This document shows positions 1-9,021 of a stretch of DNA of 64,000 nt, piece by piece. Position numbers and translations under genes: made by a program. The notes beneath the pieces are model-generated. The model made no database searches, was not told the DNA's origin, and saw only the letters and a list, made by a program, of their open reading frames with translations. Source of the DNA: Halostella salina (GTDB lineage: Archaea; Halobacteriota; Halobacteria; Halobacteriales; Natronoarchaeaceae); contig NZ_RCIH01000001.1 in the NCBI RefSeq assembly GCF_003675855.1, positions 434,001-498,000 on the forward strand, in the 5' to 3' direction. How positions within the stretch are numbered: the first letter of the stretch is position 1; each line of letters starts with the position of its first letter.

Positions 1-1
1 C

Positions 2-904
2 GCAGCGCTCGCAGCCGTCCCCGCGAGCGTGCAGGCGAGCGATTCCGAATGGACGGTTGCCGAGACGCCGACCGCGTCCACCCTGCACGGCGTCCAGACC
101 ACGACGAACGGGTACTACGCCGTCGGCGGCGGTGGAGTCGTCCTGCGGCGCGGTGCCGATGGCTGGCGGAAGGTCATCGACGGCGGCCCCACGGGCAACG
201 GCAACAGCCTCTTCGGTTCCGACGTGACCGACTACGGCTCCCGGCTCTGGTTCGTCGGCGCGAGCGGCGCGATCGGCGAGTACAACGTCAACGCGGGCAA
301 CCTGCAGGACCACTCCGCGCCCAACGACAACACGAACAACTACAACGACGTGGCCGTCACCGGCGAGGGCGGCGAGGCGAACGTGTACGTCGCGGGCGAC
401 TCCGGGAAGATCTACTACAGCTTCGAGAACGGCGAGAGCCAGACCTGGGAGTACGTCACGCCGGGCAGCGGGTCGGCGATCCAGGCGATCGACTTCCACG
501 GGCCGCGCTCCGGGCACGCGGTCGACACGAACGGGCGCGTGTTCGAGACGACCGACGGCGTCACGTGGGAGGCGATCGGCCTGCAGGACGCCAACGTGAA
601 CTTCTACGGGGTCGACAGCGACGGCGTCGACGACGTGTGGGTCTCCGGCGGCGGCGGCATGGTGTTCCACTACGACGGCGCGCAGTGGACCGCGACCGAC
701 ACCGGCGACGCCGGACTCCAGGACGTCGAGGTCGCGGCCGACGACGCCGACGGCTACACCATCGGCGGCGGCGGGAAGGTGTACGACTACGACGGCGAGG
801 ACTGGGTCGCGGTCGACACGCCGTCCGGGTCGAACCTGAAAGCCGCCCTCGACAGCCGGACCGACATCGCGGTCGGTGCCGGCGGGACGGTCCTCGAACG
901 GTAA
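2..904 (+). CDS. Secreted beta-propeller protein (Ycf48/BNR-like repeats), 5' end cut off
   Basis: The frame is open from base 2, so the true start lies upstream; an internal GTG at 29 is unlikely to be the start. The first residues (AALAAVPASVQA) read like the end of a secretion signal with a VQA cleavage site. The rest is about seven repeats of roughly 40 residues, each with a glycine-rich turn followed by a short strand: GGGGVV, GASGAIGEY, GDSGKIYY, TNGRVFETTDG, GGGGMVFHYDG, GGGGKVYDYDG and GAGGTVLER. This spacing fits blades of a Ycf48/BNR-type beta-propeller. No catalytic residues are recognisable. The role is unknown; an extracellular binding or scaffold function is inference. Confidence 0.7.
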   Translation, partial: AALAAVPASVQASDSEWTVAETPTASTLHGVQTTTNGYYAVGGGGVVLRRGADGWRKVIDGGPTGNGNSLFGSDVTDYGSRLWFVGASGAIGEYNVNAGNLQDHSAPNDNTNNYNDVAVTGEGGEANVYVAGDSGKIYYSFENGESQTWEYVTPGSGSAIQAIDFHGPRSGHAVDTNGRVFETTDGVTWEAIGLQDANVNFYGVDSDGVDDVWVSGGGGMVFHYDGAQWTATDTGDAGLQDVEVAADDADGYTIGGGGKVYDYDGEDWVAVDTPSGSNLKAALDSRTDIAVGAGGTVLER

Positions 905-1130
905 GCCGCCGGCCACGCCATCCCCGACACCCGCAGGTCCCGACCTGTCATCCCCGGCTCCCGGCCTCGTCCGCCGGATATCAGAGGCACCCGTCGCCGG
1001 GAGCCACTCGTTCCTGCCCCGTTTTCGACGCGTCCAGTTCGCCGCGTAGCTACGCCTCTCGGCCGCGTGACGGGTCACGGAATGGGGGAGTCCGAACAAC
1101 TATTTCCCGGCCCGTCCGGGGAGGGAGTAG

Positions 1131-1400
1131 ATGACGGAACTAGAGAGCGACATCGTTCGGCGGGAACTGGACCCCGAGCGGGAGAGCCCCGCGGCGGAGG
1201 TTGCGGAGATCGTAGCTGACCTGGAGGACAAGGACCAGACCGAACTGACGGCGATCTACGACTGCATCGACCACATGATTGACCACATCTTCTCGGAGCC
1301 TCCCGCCCCCGGGGCGCAGGTACAGGTCGAGTTCACCTATGAGGGGTACCGGGTCACCGTCGAGCAGGACGGCAGCGCCCAGTTCATCAGGGTGACGTAG
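1131..1400 (+). CDS. Stand-alone HalOD1 output-domain protein
   Basis: An 89-residue acidic protein matching the halobacterial output domain 1 (HalOD1) pattern: an N-terminal helix with an (S/E)P-x-x-x-V stretch, a central DxxELTxIYDxIDHMIDHIF helix region, and the closing strands VQVEFTYEGYRVTV. HalOD1 domains usually sit at the C-terminus of haloarchaeal signalling proteins or occur alone; their biochemical output is not established. The ATG follows a GAGGGAG stretch that could act as a ribosome site, and an AT-rich CAACTATTT lies at 1098-1106. Two similar small proteins occur in this window (9747-10043 and 24601-24906). Confidence 0.8.
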   Translation: MTELESDIVRRELDPERESPAAEVAEIVADLEDKDQTELTAIYDCIDHMIDHIFSEPPAPGAQVQVEFTYEGYRVTVEQDGSAQFIRVT

Positions 1401-1412
1401 GTCGTCCGCCGC

Positions 1413-1736
1413 CTATGCGCCCGTCAGTTCCTCGGCGACGGCGTCGGGACCGAGTAGCTCGGGGTCCACCGCGAAATCGACCTGTCCGCTGGCGAACTCG
1501 GGGAGGGAGTCGCGGGAGTAGACGACGACCCGGAGGTCGTCGACGAGGTCCCGGGCGATCGGGACGGCGGTCGCCTGTCCCACGTCGGTGATCACGAACA
1601 GGTCGGCGTCGACGATACCGGCGTCCTCCAGCGCGGGGCGGGTCGCCACCCCGTCGATCCGGGTGACGCTGACGCCTTCGGCTTCGAGTGCGGGGACGAG
1701 GTCGTCGGCGTCGGAACCGGTGAAGATCGCGTTCAT
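1413..1736 (-). CDS. DUF7126-type small protein with RCK/TrkA-N-like fold
   Basis: A 107-residue protein. The frame is open much further upstream, but the ATG at 1736 is the sensible start because upstream codons overlap guaAb. It begins MNAIFTGSDAD, a Rossmann-like first strand and turn. It then shows a pattern typical of TrkA-N/RCK halves: DAGIVDADLFVITDV, a helix, RVVVYSRD, and a final VDFAVDPELLGPDAVAEEL. It lies 62 bases downstream of guaAb and is probably the last gene of the pyrG-guaAb operon. I recall the family as a haloarchaeal DUF often found beside GMP or CTP synthase genes. A nucleotide-sensing role is inference. Confidence 0.7.
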   Translation of the reverse strand: MNAIFTGSDADDLVPALEAEGVSVTRIDGVATRPALEDAGIVDADLFVITDVGQATAVPIARDLVDDLRVVVYSRDSLPEFASGQVDFAVDPELLGPDAVAEELTGA

Positions 1737-1798
1737 GGGGTACGGGACGTGTTCAGGGGTTTTGTGTCTTCCTCGTTGCTTCGACGCTCGGTCGTCGG

Positions 1799-2716
1799 TT
1801 ACTCGTACTCGATGGTCGCCGGCGGCTTGTGGGTCACGTCGTAGACGACGCGGGCGACGTTCTCGTGGGAGCCGGTGATCCGCGACTGGATGCGCTGGAG
1901 GGTCTCCCAGTCGAGTTCCTGCGCGCGGGCGGTCATCCCGTCGCGGCTCTCGACGGAGCGCACCGAGACGACCCAGCCGTGGACGCGGTTGTCGCCCTTG
2001 ACGCCGGTCGCCTTGCCGATGACGGCGGCCAGCGCCTGCCACGGCTCGTACTCCTCCAGTTCCTCCTCGACGACGTGGTTCGCCTCGCGGGCCACTTCGA
2101 GTTTCTCCTCGGTCACCTCGCCGATGATCCGGACGGCGAGGCCGGGACCGGGGAACGGCATGCGCTCGGCGACCACCTCCTCGAGGTCGAGCGCCCGGGC
2201 GACCTCGCGGACCTCGTCCTTGTACAGGTCCCGCATCGGCTCGACGATCCCCTCGAAGTCGACGACTTCGGGGAGCCCGCCGACGTTATGATGGGACTTG
2301 ATCGTCCCCTCGCTCTCGATGCGGTCGGGGTAGATCGTCCCCTGGACGAGGTAGTCGGCGTCGACCTCCTTTGCGACCGTCTCGAACTCCCGGATGAACC
2401 CCTCGCCGATGACGTGGCGCTTCTCCTCGGGGTCGGTGACGCCTGCGAGCTTGTCGAGGAAGCGGTCCTTGGCGTCGACGATCCGCAGCGAGTCCATGTA
2501 ATCGAACGTCTCCCGTATCTGGGCCGTCTCGCCTTTCCGCATCAGGCCGGTGTCGACGTAGACCGGGGTGAGCTGGTCGCCCAGCGCCTCGTAGGCCAGC
2601 GCGGCGGCCGTCGAGGAGTCGACCCCGCCCGACAGCGCGATGACGGCGTTCTTGTCGCCCACGGCGTCGCTTATCTCCGCGACCTTCTCGTCGATGAACT
2701 CGTCGACGTCGACCAT
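1799..2716 (-). CDS. guaAb: GMP synthase, ATP-pyrophosphatase subunit
   Basis: Catalyses the ATP-dependent amination of XMP to GMP, the last step of GMP synthesis, using ammonia from a separate glutaminase subunit (GuaAa) that is not in this window. The PP-loop motif [18 protein letters not shown] lies near residue 30. The signature [12 protein letters not shown] and the C-terminal dimerisation region with [21 protein letters not shown] and the KPPATIEYE end are intact. At 305 residues it has the usual length for the two-subunit archaeal enzyme. Its ATG overlaps the pyrG stop (ATGA), which implies translational coupling. Confidence 0.96.
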   Translation of the reverse strand: MVDVDEFIDEKVAEISDAVGDKNAVIALSGGVDSSTAAALAYEALGDQLTPVYVDTGLMRKGETAQIRETFDYMDSLRIVDAKDRFLDKLAGVTDPEEKRHVIGEGFIREFETVAKEVDADYLVQGTIYPDRIESEGTIKSHHNVGGLPEVVDFEGIVEPMRDLYKDEVREVARALDLEEVVAERMPFPGPGLAVRIIGEVTEEKLEVAREANHVVEEELEEYEPWQALAAVIGKATGVKGDNRVHGWVVSVRSVESRDGMTARAQELDWETLQRIQSRITGSHENVARVVYDVTHKPPATIEYE

Positions 2717-4401
2717 CAGGCCTCCACCCCCTTCACGTCGGCCGCGTCGTCAGCGCCGTCGATCCCGGCCAGCTCCATCGCCGTCTCGACGAGACCGACG
2801 AAGGGCGGCGACGCGCGGTCCGGGCGCGACCGGAACTCGGGGTGGAACTGCGTCCCGAGGAAGTACGGGTGGTCCTCCAGTTCGAGGATCTCCATCCGGT
2901 TGCCGGCCCGACCGGAGAACACCAGATCCGTCTCCGCGAAGTCCTCGAAGTAGTTCGGGTTCACCTCGTAGCGGTGGCGGTGTCGTTCCGTGCAGGAGGA
3001 GCCGCCGTACACGTCCTCGGCGAGCGTGCCGGGGGTGATGTCGGTCTGGTGGGCACCGAGCCGCATCGTCCCGCCCATGTCCGACACCTCGTACTGCTCG
3101 GGCAGGATGTCGATGACGGGGTGGCTCGTCCCGTCGTCCATCTCGGCGCTGTGGGCGTCCTCGTAGCCCAGCACGTTGCGCGCCACCTCGACGACGGCCA
3201 TCTGGAAGCCGAGACAGAGGCCGAGGAACGGCACGTCGTTCTCCCGGGCGTACTCGATGGCGCGGATCTTCCCCTCGGTCCCGCGGGAGCCGAAGCCGCC
3301 CGGGACCACGATCCCGTCGGCCGCTTCGAGGCGCTCGCGGTGCTTTCCGCCCGCGCTTCCGTCGACCATCTCGTCGGAGTCGACCCAGTTGATGTTCACG
3401 TTGACGCCTTTCGCCAGTCCGGCGTGTTTCAGCGCCTCGTTGACCGACATGTACGCGTCCTCCAGGTCGTACTTGCCGACCAGCGCGATGTCGACCTCGT
3501 CTTCGCGCTCGCGCGTGACGATCTCCCGCCACTCGTTGTCCCGTTCGGCCGCCGGGATGGCGCGGTCGGCGAGGCCGAGTTCCTGCATCACGTACTCGTC
3601 CAACCCCTCCTCCTCGACCATCAGCGGGACGTGGTAGATGTCCTCGACGTCCGGGTTTGAGAAGACGGCGTCGGTGGGCACGTCACAGAACAGGGCGATC
3701 TTCTCTTTCGTGTGTGGCTCCAGTTTGTCGTCGGCGCGCCCGACCAGTACGTCGGGCTGGAGGCCGATCGAGCGCAGTTCCTTGACGCTGTGCTGGGTCG
3801 GCTTGGTCTTCTGTTCGCCGTTTTTCGAGTAGGGGACGAGCGTGACGTGGGTGAAGAGGATGTCCTCGTCGTCCTCCTCGTGGGCGAACTGGCGGAGCGC
3901 CTCCAGATACGGCATCCCCTCGATGTCGCCGACGGTTCCCCCGACCTCGATGAGACAGACGTCGGTCCCCTCGGCGGCCTCGCGGATGCGGCGCTTGATG
4001 TCGTTGGTGACGTGGGGGATGATCTGGACCGTCTTGCCGAGGTAGTCCCCGGCGCGCTCCTTCTCGATGACGTGCTGGTAGGTCTTGCCCGTCGTGATGT
4101 TGTGGTCGAACGTCATGTCCTCGTCGAGGAACCGCTCGTAGTTCCCCAGGTCGAGGTCGACCTCCCCGCCGTCTTTCAGGACGTACACTTCGCCGTGCTG
4201 GTAGGGGTTCATCGTCCCGGCGTCGACGTTGAGGTACGGGTCTATCTTCACCGCCGTCACGTCGAACCCGGCGTTCTTGAGGAGGCGGCCGGTGCTGGCG
4301 GCGGTGATCCCCTTGCCCAGCCCGGACATCACGCCCCCCGTGACGAAGATGAACTTGTTCCCCAATGTGGGGTCGTATTCGGATTCAGGATCGGTCGGCA
4401 T
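2716..4401 (-). CDS. pyrG: CTP synthase (glutamine-hydrolysing)
   Basis: Converts UTP to CTP with ATP and glutamine. The start at 4401 gives 561 residues and begins [20 protein letters not shown]; a 17-residue upstream extension is possible but atypical. The synthetase domain carries [13 protein letters not shown] and [15 protein letters not shown]. The class I glutamine amidotransferase domain carries the nucleophile motif FLGLCLGFQ and the C-terminal [12 protein letters not shown] with its His and Glu. First gene of a minus-strand operon with guaAb and the RCK-like small protein, so the two amidating purine and pyrimidine enzymes would be co-expressed. Confidence 0.97.
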   Translation of the reverse strand: MPTDPESEYDPTLGNKFIFVTGGVMSGLGKGITAASTGRLLKNAGFDVTAVKIDPYLNVDAGTMNPYQHGEVYVLKDGGEVDLDLGNYERFLDEDMTFDHNITTGKTYQHVIEKERAGDYLGKTVQIIPHVTNDIKRRIREAAEGTDVCLIEVGGTVGDIEGMPYLEALRQFAHEEDDEDILFTHVTLVPYSKNGEQKTKPTQHSVKELRSIGLQPDVLVGRADDKLEPHTKEKIALFCDVPTDAVFSNPDVEDIYHVPLMVEEEGLDEYVMQELGLADRAIPAAERDNEWREIVTREREDEVDIALVGKYDLEDAYMSVNEALKHAGLAKGVNVNINWVDSDEMVDGSAGGKHRERLEAADGIVVPGGFGSRGTEGKIRAIEYARENDVPFLGLCLGFQMAVVEVARNVLGYEDAHSAEMDDGTSHPVIDILPEQYEVSDMGGTMRLGAHQTDITPGTLAEDVYGGSSCTERHRHRYEVNPNYFEDFAETDLVFSGRAGNRMEILELEDHPYFLGTQFHPEFRSRPDRASPPFVGLVETAMELAGIDGADDAADVKGVEA

Positions 4402-4488
4402 ACCGATCGTGCGCAACCCCGATTCAAAACGATTTCGGAGCGCGCCACGCACCGGCCGACGCCGCGCCCTCCGCGCGCCGAAACCCCC

Positions 4489-5082
4489 CTACAGCTCTGC
4501 GGCGAGGAACTCGGCGACGAGCCCGCCGATCCGGTCGTGCTTCCCGACGAAGAAATGATCCGCGGACAGCTCCACCACGTCGTCGCCGCGCTCGCGTGCG
4601 ACCTCGACGACCGGCGTCGGGTCGGCCGTGTCGTCGCGCGTTCCGAATATCACCTGTGCCGGGCAGTCGAGCCCTTCCAGTGCCCCCGCGGCGTCCAGGT
4701 CGTCCCGGAGCCGCGCGGCGGGCGCGAGCGTCGAGACGGCCACCACCGGGCGGTCGACCGACGCCGCCGCCAGCAGCGCCATCGCGCCGCCGAAGCTGTA
4801 GCCGAAGAGCGCGACCCCGTCGTACCGGTCGGCGGCCCAGCGAACCGCGTTGCGGGCGTCCTCGCGCTCGCCGTACCCCTCGTCCCAGTCGCCGTAGTCG
4901 AAGCGCAGACAGGCGACGCCGCGGTCGACCAGAGCGTCGCCGACGGCGGTCAGCCGGGCGTCGCCACGGTGGCCGCGGTGCTGCGGATGGGGCGGGCAGG
5001 CGACGACGCAGGCCGTCGCCCCGCCGTCCGGTTCGTCGAGCGTCCCCCGAACGTCCCGCGCGCCGGGGACGAGTACGTCCAT
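4489..5082 (-). CDS. Alpha/beta hydrolase (dienelactone-hydrolase-like)
   Basis: A 197-residue single-domain alpha/beta hydrolase. It shows the oxyanion-region start VVACPPHPQHRGHRGDARL, a FDYGDWDEGYGE segment, the nucleophile elbow FGYSFGGAMAL (Ser near residue 93), the strand QVIFGTRDD for the acid residue and SADHFFVGK for the catalytic His. The triad is therefore complete. It resembles the haloarchaeal family related to YqiA/dienelactone hydrolases, but the substrate cannot be read from the sequence. It lies alone on the minus strand, divergent from pspA. Confidence 0.8.
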   Translation of the reverse strand: MDVLVPGARDVRGTLDEPDGGATACVVACPPHPQHRGHRGDARLTAVGDALVDRGVACLRFDYGDWDEGYGEREDARNAVRWAADRYDGVALFGYSFGGAMALLAAASVDRPVVAVSTLAPAARLRDDLDAAGALEGLDCPAQVIFGTRDDTADPTPVVEVARERGDDVVELSADHFFVGKHDRIGGLVAEFLAAEL

Positions 5083-5136
5083 ATCCGTCCGTTGACGGGG
5101 TTGGGATTTTAAGGTCGCGGTCCCGTAACTGGGGGT

Positions 5137-5994
5137 ATGGGAATACTCTCTCGGGCCTCCTACGTCATCCGGTCGAAGGTCAACGCGGTGCTCAACCGCG
5201 CTGAGGACCCGACGGAGACGCTCGACTACTCGTACGAGCAGCTACGCGACGAGCTACAGGACGTGAAACGCGGCATCGCCGACCTGACGACCCAGAAGAA
5301 GCGCCTGGAGATGCAGAAGCGACGGCTGGAGGAGAACGTCGACAAGCACAACGAGCAGGCCCGCGAGGCCGTCCGGCAGGACCGCGACGACCTCGCGCGC
5401 CGTGCTCTGGAGAAGAAGAAGGCGAAGATGACGCAGATCGAGGAGCTGGAGGGCCAGATCGCCGACCTCCAGCAAACGCAGGACAACCTCGTCGAGAAGA
5501 AGGAGACCCTCCAGCAGCGCATCGAGGAGTTCCGGACGAAAAAGGAGACGATGAAGGCGCGCTACGAGGCCGCCGAGGCCAGCGCCCGCGTCTCCGAGGC
5601 GATGACCGGCGCGGGCGACGAAATGGAGGACGTGGGCCGGGCCATCGAGCGCGCCGAGGACCGGACCCAGGAGATGGAGGCCCGCTCGGCCGCCATGGAC
5701 GAACTGCAGGACGAGGGCGTGTTCGAGGACGCCCTCTCGGACAAGGACCAGCTGGACCGCGAACTGGAGGAGGTCCGGACCAGCGGCGCGGTCGACGCCG
5801 AACTCGACACGCTGAAAGCCGAGATGGACGCCGAGGAGGCCGAGACGGCGGAGGGTGACGGGACCGCGGACGCGGAGACCGAGCCGACGGAGGACGTGGA
5901 GTTCGAGACGGAGGGCGGCGGCGACGTCGACGTGGACGTCGACGAGTCCGAGGTGGAGTCGGAGCTAGAGGACCTCAAAAGCGAGGAGAAGTAG
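5137..5994 (+). CDS. pspA: PspA/IM30 (ESCRT-III-like) membrane-stress protein
   Basis: A 285-residue PspA/IM30 family protein, which in other organisms forms membrane-bound helical assemblies that protect a stressed membrane. The N-terminus MGILSRASYVIRSKVNAVLNRAEDP is the typical amphipathic helix and first hairpin. Residues of about 20-215 are a long, charged coiled coil. The last 60-70 residues form an extremely acidic tail rich in Asp and Glu, a common haloarchaeal addition. Monocistronic; it converges on the next gene and shares a large inverted repeat with it at 6017-6094. Confidence 0.93.
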   Translation: MGILSRASYVIRSKVNAVLNRAEDPTETLDYSYEQLRDELQDVKRGIADLTTQKKRLEMQKRRLEENVDKHNEQAREAVRQDRDDLARRALEKKKAKMTQIEELEGQIADLQQTQDNLVEKKETLQQRIEEFRTKKETMKARYEAAEASARVSEAMTGAGDEMEDVGRAIERAEDRTQEMEARSAAMDELQDEGVFEDALSDKDQLDRELEEVRTSGAVDAELDTLKAEMDAEEAETAEGDGTADAETEPTEDVEFETEGGGDVDVDVDESEVESELEDLKSEEK

Positions 5995-6016
5995 GCTCCG
6001 CCCGGTCGCGGGGAAG

Positions 6017-6094
6017 AGTGTTTGCGCTCGCCACGTCCCGATGGTCGCCGGTACCGGTGCAGGCGACTACCGGTACCCAGTGAGAGCAAACACT
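6017..6094. terminator. Long interrupted inverted repeat between convergent genes
   Basis: The arms AGTGTTTGCGCTC (6017-6029) and GAGAGCAAACACT (6082-6094) are complementary at 12 of 13 positions. A second inner pair GTCGCC (6044-6049) and GGCGAC (6062-6067) lies between them. Placed between two convergent stop codons, this could fold as a shared bidirectional terminator or 3' processing signal. There is no long T tract. Confidence 0.45.
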
Positions 6095-6095
6095 G

Positions 6096-7124
6096 TCAGT
6101 CCACGTCGATCGTCTCCGCCCGGTCCGAGTCCCGGAGGATGAACGGTCCGATCGCGAGCGTCCGCTTCGCGACCGTGGCGATCCGGAGGACGAAGGAGAC
6201 GAGGATCAGGAACGGGAACACCGACACCGTCGCGGCGGCGCTGACGAGCCAGACGATGTTGTCGACGCCGAGCGTCGCGCCGGGGAACGACGTGGGGTCG
6301 AGAAAGAGGAGGGCGGAGGTCGAGACGAGCAGCGCCGGCACCGCGGCGTAGACGATGGCCCGCGAGAGGTTCACGAGCTCCCACTGGAAGTACAGCGTCT
6401 TGATGTGCTCCCGAGCCGGGCCGAACAGCGACAGCACGTCGACCAGGTCCTCCGCGGCCTTCGACGTCTCGTCGTCGAACTGGTCGCCGTACGTCCGTCT
6501 GAGCTGGTTCAGCTCGTAGATCTTCCAGGAGTAGTTGTAGTCGAGCGCGGCGTCTATCACGGCGAACGTGCCGAAGTCGGCGTCCTCGAGTCTGTCGCCG
6601 ACCGCCTCTGCGTTCCCGACGAGTTCGTCGACGTACCGGTTGACCTGGTCGCGGACCTCGCCGGAGCCCTCGGCTGCGTGGTCCTCGAACGCGTTCGCGC
6701 GGGTCTTCGTCGCCTCGACGAGCGCGCCGAGGAACGCTGCCGGTTCGGGCGGGGCCGCCGCGCCGATCACGTCGGCCACGTCGTCGCGGAAATCCATCGA
6801 CCCCTGCATCCGACCGCGCTGGTCGCCGAGCGGGCCGAGTTCCTGCGAGAGGACCACCTGATTGATCGTGACGACGAGGGTCACGCCAGTGATGATCGAG
6901 GTGATCATCGCCTGAAACGCGGTCTCGGCCGGGTCGGACCCCTCCATCGTCGCCCGGAGCGGCGACCCGTCGAGCGTGCCGAGAACGACGAGCGTGACGA
7001 ACACGGCCGCCGCCAGCACGCCGGCGACCGCCCACCGGTTGACGTGCATCAGGGCTCGCAGCCGGTATCGACTCTCGTCGGCCCGTTCGCGCATCGTGTC
7101 CGCCGGCGATGACTCGTCGGCCAT
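6096..7124 (-). CDS. Hypothetical four-helix membrane protein
   Basis: About 342 residues from the ATG at 7124 (MADESSPADTM); an upstream start at 7148 is possible but would lengthen a charged leader. Two hydrophobic segments lie near the N-terminus (WAVAGVLAAAVFVTLVVLG and AMITSIITGVTLVVTINQVVL). A soluble charged middle of about 140 residues follows, then two helices near the C-terminus (AIVYAAVPALLVSTSALLFL and IVWLVSAAATVSVFPFLILV). The family looks conserved in haloarchaea, but I do not recognise a function. Expressed toward pspA. Confidence 0.75.
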   Translation of the reverse strand: MADESSPADTMRERADESRYRLRALMHVNRWAVAGVLAAAVFVTLVVLGTLDGSPLRATMEGSDPAETAFQAMITSIITGVTLVVTINQVVLSQELGPLGDQRGRMQGSMDFRDDVADVIGAAAPPEPAAFLGALVEATKTRANAFEDHAAEGSGEVRDQVNRYVDELVGNAEAVGDRLEDADFGTFAVIDAALDYNYSWKIYELNQLRRTYGDQFDDETSKAAEDLVDVLSLFGPAREHIKTLYFQWELVNLSRAIVYAAVPALLVSTSALLFLDPTSFPGATLGVDNIVWLVSAAATVSVFPFLILVSFVLRIATVAKRTLAIGPFILRDSDRAETIDVD

Positions 7125-7201
7125 GCCGGATGGGTACGCGGGCATCACGGAAATGGCTACCCGACCGGAACGCTAAGGCGGTGGCCGTCCACGGCTCCGA
7201 C

Positions 7202-7390
7202 ATGCCGGACGCTCGCTACGAGTACGCCACCGAAGTGGTGTCGCTGTACCCCAACGCGCTCGACGCCGACCGGTTCGACGGGCTGTTGAACGACCGCGCG
7301 GCCGACGGCTGGGCGCTCGACCGGACGCTCGCTATCGACGAGTCGACGCTGCTGTTCGTCTTCCGCAGGCCCGCCGACACGGAGGCGTGA
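7202..7390 (+). CDS. Small DUF4177-like protein
   Basis: A 62-residue protein starting at the ATG at 7202 (MPDARYEYATEVV). The pattern YEYxTEVV, LNDRAADGWALDRTL and LLFVFRRP matches the small DUF4177 family, in which a Tyr-rich first strand is followed by LNxxGxxGWEL and a hydrophobic last strand. Its function is unknown. It starts divergently from the membrane protein ending at 6096 and lies 48 bases before the ThrRS-like gene, so the two could share a transcript. Confidence 0.75.
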   Translation: MPDARYEYATEVVSLYPNALDADRFDGLLNDRAADGWALDRTLAIDESTLLFVFRRPADTEA

Positions 7391-7438
7391 CCGGACCGCC
7401 GACGGCACCCTTTTCACCGCCCGCCGGGTTGCTCGACT

Positions 7439-8983
7439 ATGCGACTGCTGTACGCCCACGCCGACCGCGCAGCGGTCGACGCCGCCGACGGGGCGACGGC
7501 GGAACTCACCGACTGCGTGGCCGCGTTCGTCGCGGTCGAGCCGGGGGACGCCGCGGCCCCGGAAGCCGTCGCGACGAGCGCCGCTGACGAACTGCGGACG
7601 GTCGCGGACCGCCTCGGCGTCGACGGGGTCGTCCTCTACCGATGTCCGCACCTGCTCGACGCGGCGGCCGCCGAGGGTCCCGCAGCGACGGCCGTCGACG
7701 CGCTCGCCGAGCGACTCCCGGCCGACTACGACGTTCGGCGCGCACGGGTCGAGGGGGACGCCGGCGGCGCGGTCGACTGGCGCGGCCACCCGCTCGCGGT
7801 GGGCGGTTGCCGGGTCGGACCGGCGGCCGACAGCCTGCAGGCGGCTGACGACCGCGCGGTCGTAACGCCCTCTGGTGATCGGCGCGACCCGGGGACTGCG
7901 GACGGCACCCTCCGCGCGGTCGCGGACGCCGGTCGACCGTCGACGGATCCGCCGGGCGACGACCGCCTCCGCGAACTCGGCTTCCTCGCCGAGGACGGGG
8001 CGACCTGGCTCCCGCGGGGCGCGTTCGTCCGCGACGCGCTCGCCGCCCGCGCCGACGACCTGCTCGCCGAGGCGGGCGCGGTCCGCGTGGCGGCCGCCGA
8101 CTCCCACGAGGGACGGGGGCCGGCCGCATCCGTCCCGGCCGACATCGCTGACGCCGACCTGCCGGTGCGCCTCCGCGACCCGGGCGGCTGGCGCGGGGCC
8201 GACGCGCCGGAGATGGCCGTCGTCGTCGCGGACGCGACGGCCGGAGCGGACGAATTCAGACGGGCGGCTGCGATCGCCCGCGAGGCGGTCGGGGACCTCG
8301 GTGTCGACGCCGCCCCCGTCGTGCGGACGGTCGCGGGCGGGGCCGACGCCGGCCCGTCGTCGGCGGCCGTCGCCGCCGCGGTCGACGCGCCAGTCCTCGC
8401 CGAGACGCTCCCGATGCGGGTCGGGCGCTGGTCGACGGCGCTGGACTTCGTCGCCGTCGTCGACGGCCGCGCGGTTCGGACCGGCGCAGTCAGGTACGAC
8501 CCGCCGCGGAGCGACTCGGCCGACGGCGGGCCGTCGCGTCCGACCGTCCGCTGTGCGCCGGTCGGCCGGCTCGACGTGGCGATCCGGGCGACGGTCGCCG
8601 GAGATGGCGGCCTTCCGACGTGGCTCGCGCCGACGCAGGTCCGGCTCGTGCCGGTCGACGCGGGGCACGCCGAGCGCTGCGACGCCGTCGTCGCGGCGCT
8701 GTCCGAGTCGGGCGTCCGCGCGGACGTCGACGACCGCGAGCTATCAGTCGGCGACCGGATCGGCCGCGCCGAGGCGGCGGGCGTCCCCTACTACGCCGTC
8801 GTGGGGGAGCGCGAGGCTGGTGACGGGCCGCTCCCCGTGACCGAGCGGGCGAGCGGCCGCGAGTCGGCGATGACCGTCGCGGAACTGGCCGAAACCGTCC
8901 GCGAGGCGACGGCGGCCTATCCGTCGCGCCGACGGCCGCTGCCGGCGCGCCTGCGCGACTGGCCGCCGGTCGGCGGCGCGTAG
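7439..8983 (+). CDS. Threonyl-tRNA synthetase-like protein with decayed catalytic core
   Basis: A 514-residue paralogue of archaeal ThrRS. Residues 1-125 match the archaeal D-aminoacyl/serine editing domain (MRLLYAHAD start, H71 in a LYRCPHLL context, WRGHPLAV). Residues of about 170-394 still align with the class II core: WLPRGAFVRDAL resembles the motif-1 region, LPVRLRD precedes motif 2, and PVGRLDVAIRATV precedes WLAPTQV. The motif 2 FRxE and motif 3 GSxER arginines are replaced, and no Cys-His-His zinc set is visible. Residues 395-505 are a good HGTP anticodon-binding domain (DVDDRELSVGDRIGRAE, VPYYAVVG). It is shorter than a working ThrRS (about 640). Aminoacylation is unlikely; a tRNA-binding or editing-related role is inference. 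Confidence 0.8.
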   Translation: MRLLYAHADRAAVDAADGATAELTDCVAAFVAVEPGDAAAPEAVATSAADELRTVADRLGVDGVVLYRCPHLLDAAAAEGPAATAVDALAERLPADYDVRRARVEGDAGGAVDWRGHPLAVGGCRVGPAADSLQAADDRAVVTPSGDRRDPGTADGTLRAVADAGRPSTDPPGDDRLRELGFLAEDGATWLPRGAFVRDALAARADDLLAEAGAVRVAAADSHEGRGPAASVPADIADADLPVRLRDPGGWRGADAPEMAVVVADATAGADEFRRAAAIAREAVGDLGVDAAPVVRTVAGGADAGPSSAAVAAAVDAPVLAETLPMRVGRWSTALDFVAVVDGRAVRTGAVRYDPPRSDSADGGPSRPTVRCAPVGRLDVAIRATVAGDGGLPTWLAPTQVRLVPVDAGHAERCDAVVAALSESGVRADVDDRELSVGDRIGRAEAAGVPYYAVVGEREAGDGPLPVTERASGRESAMTVAELAETVREATAAYPSRRRPLPARLRDWPPVGGA

Positions 8984-9021
8984 CGCCCGACGCATTTGTT
9001 CGTCGGGACCGTACGCCCCAC

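Noticed and set aside
3712-5112. Long plus-strand open frame opposite pyrG and the hydrolase
   Set aside because: It is the antisense shadow of two clear genes; long antisense frames are expected at this GC content and its protein has no family features.
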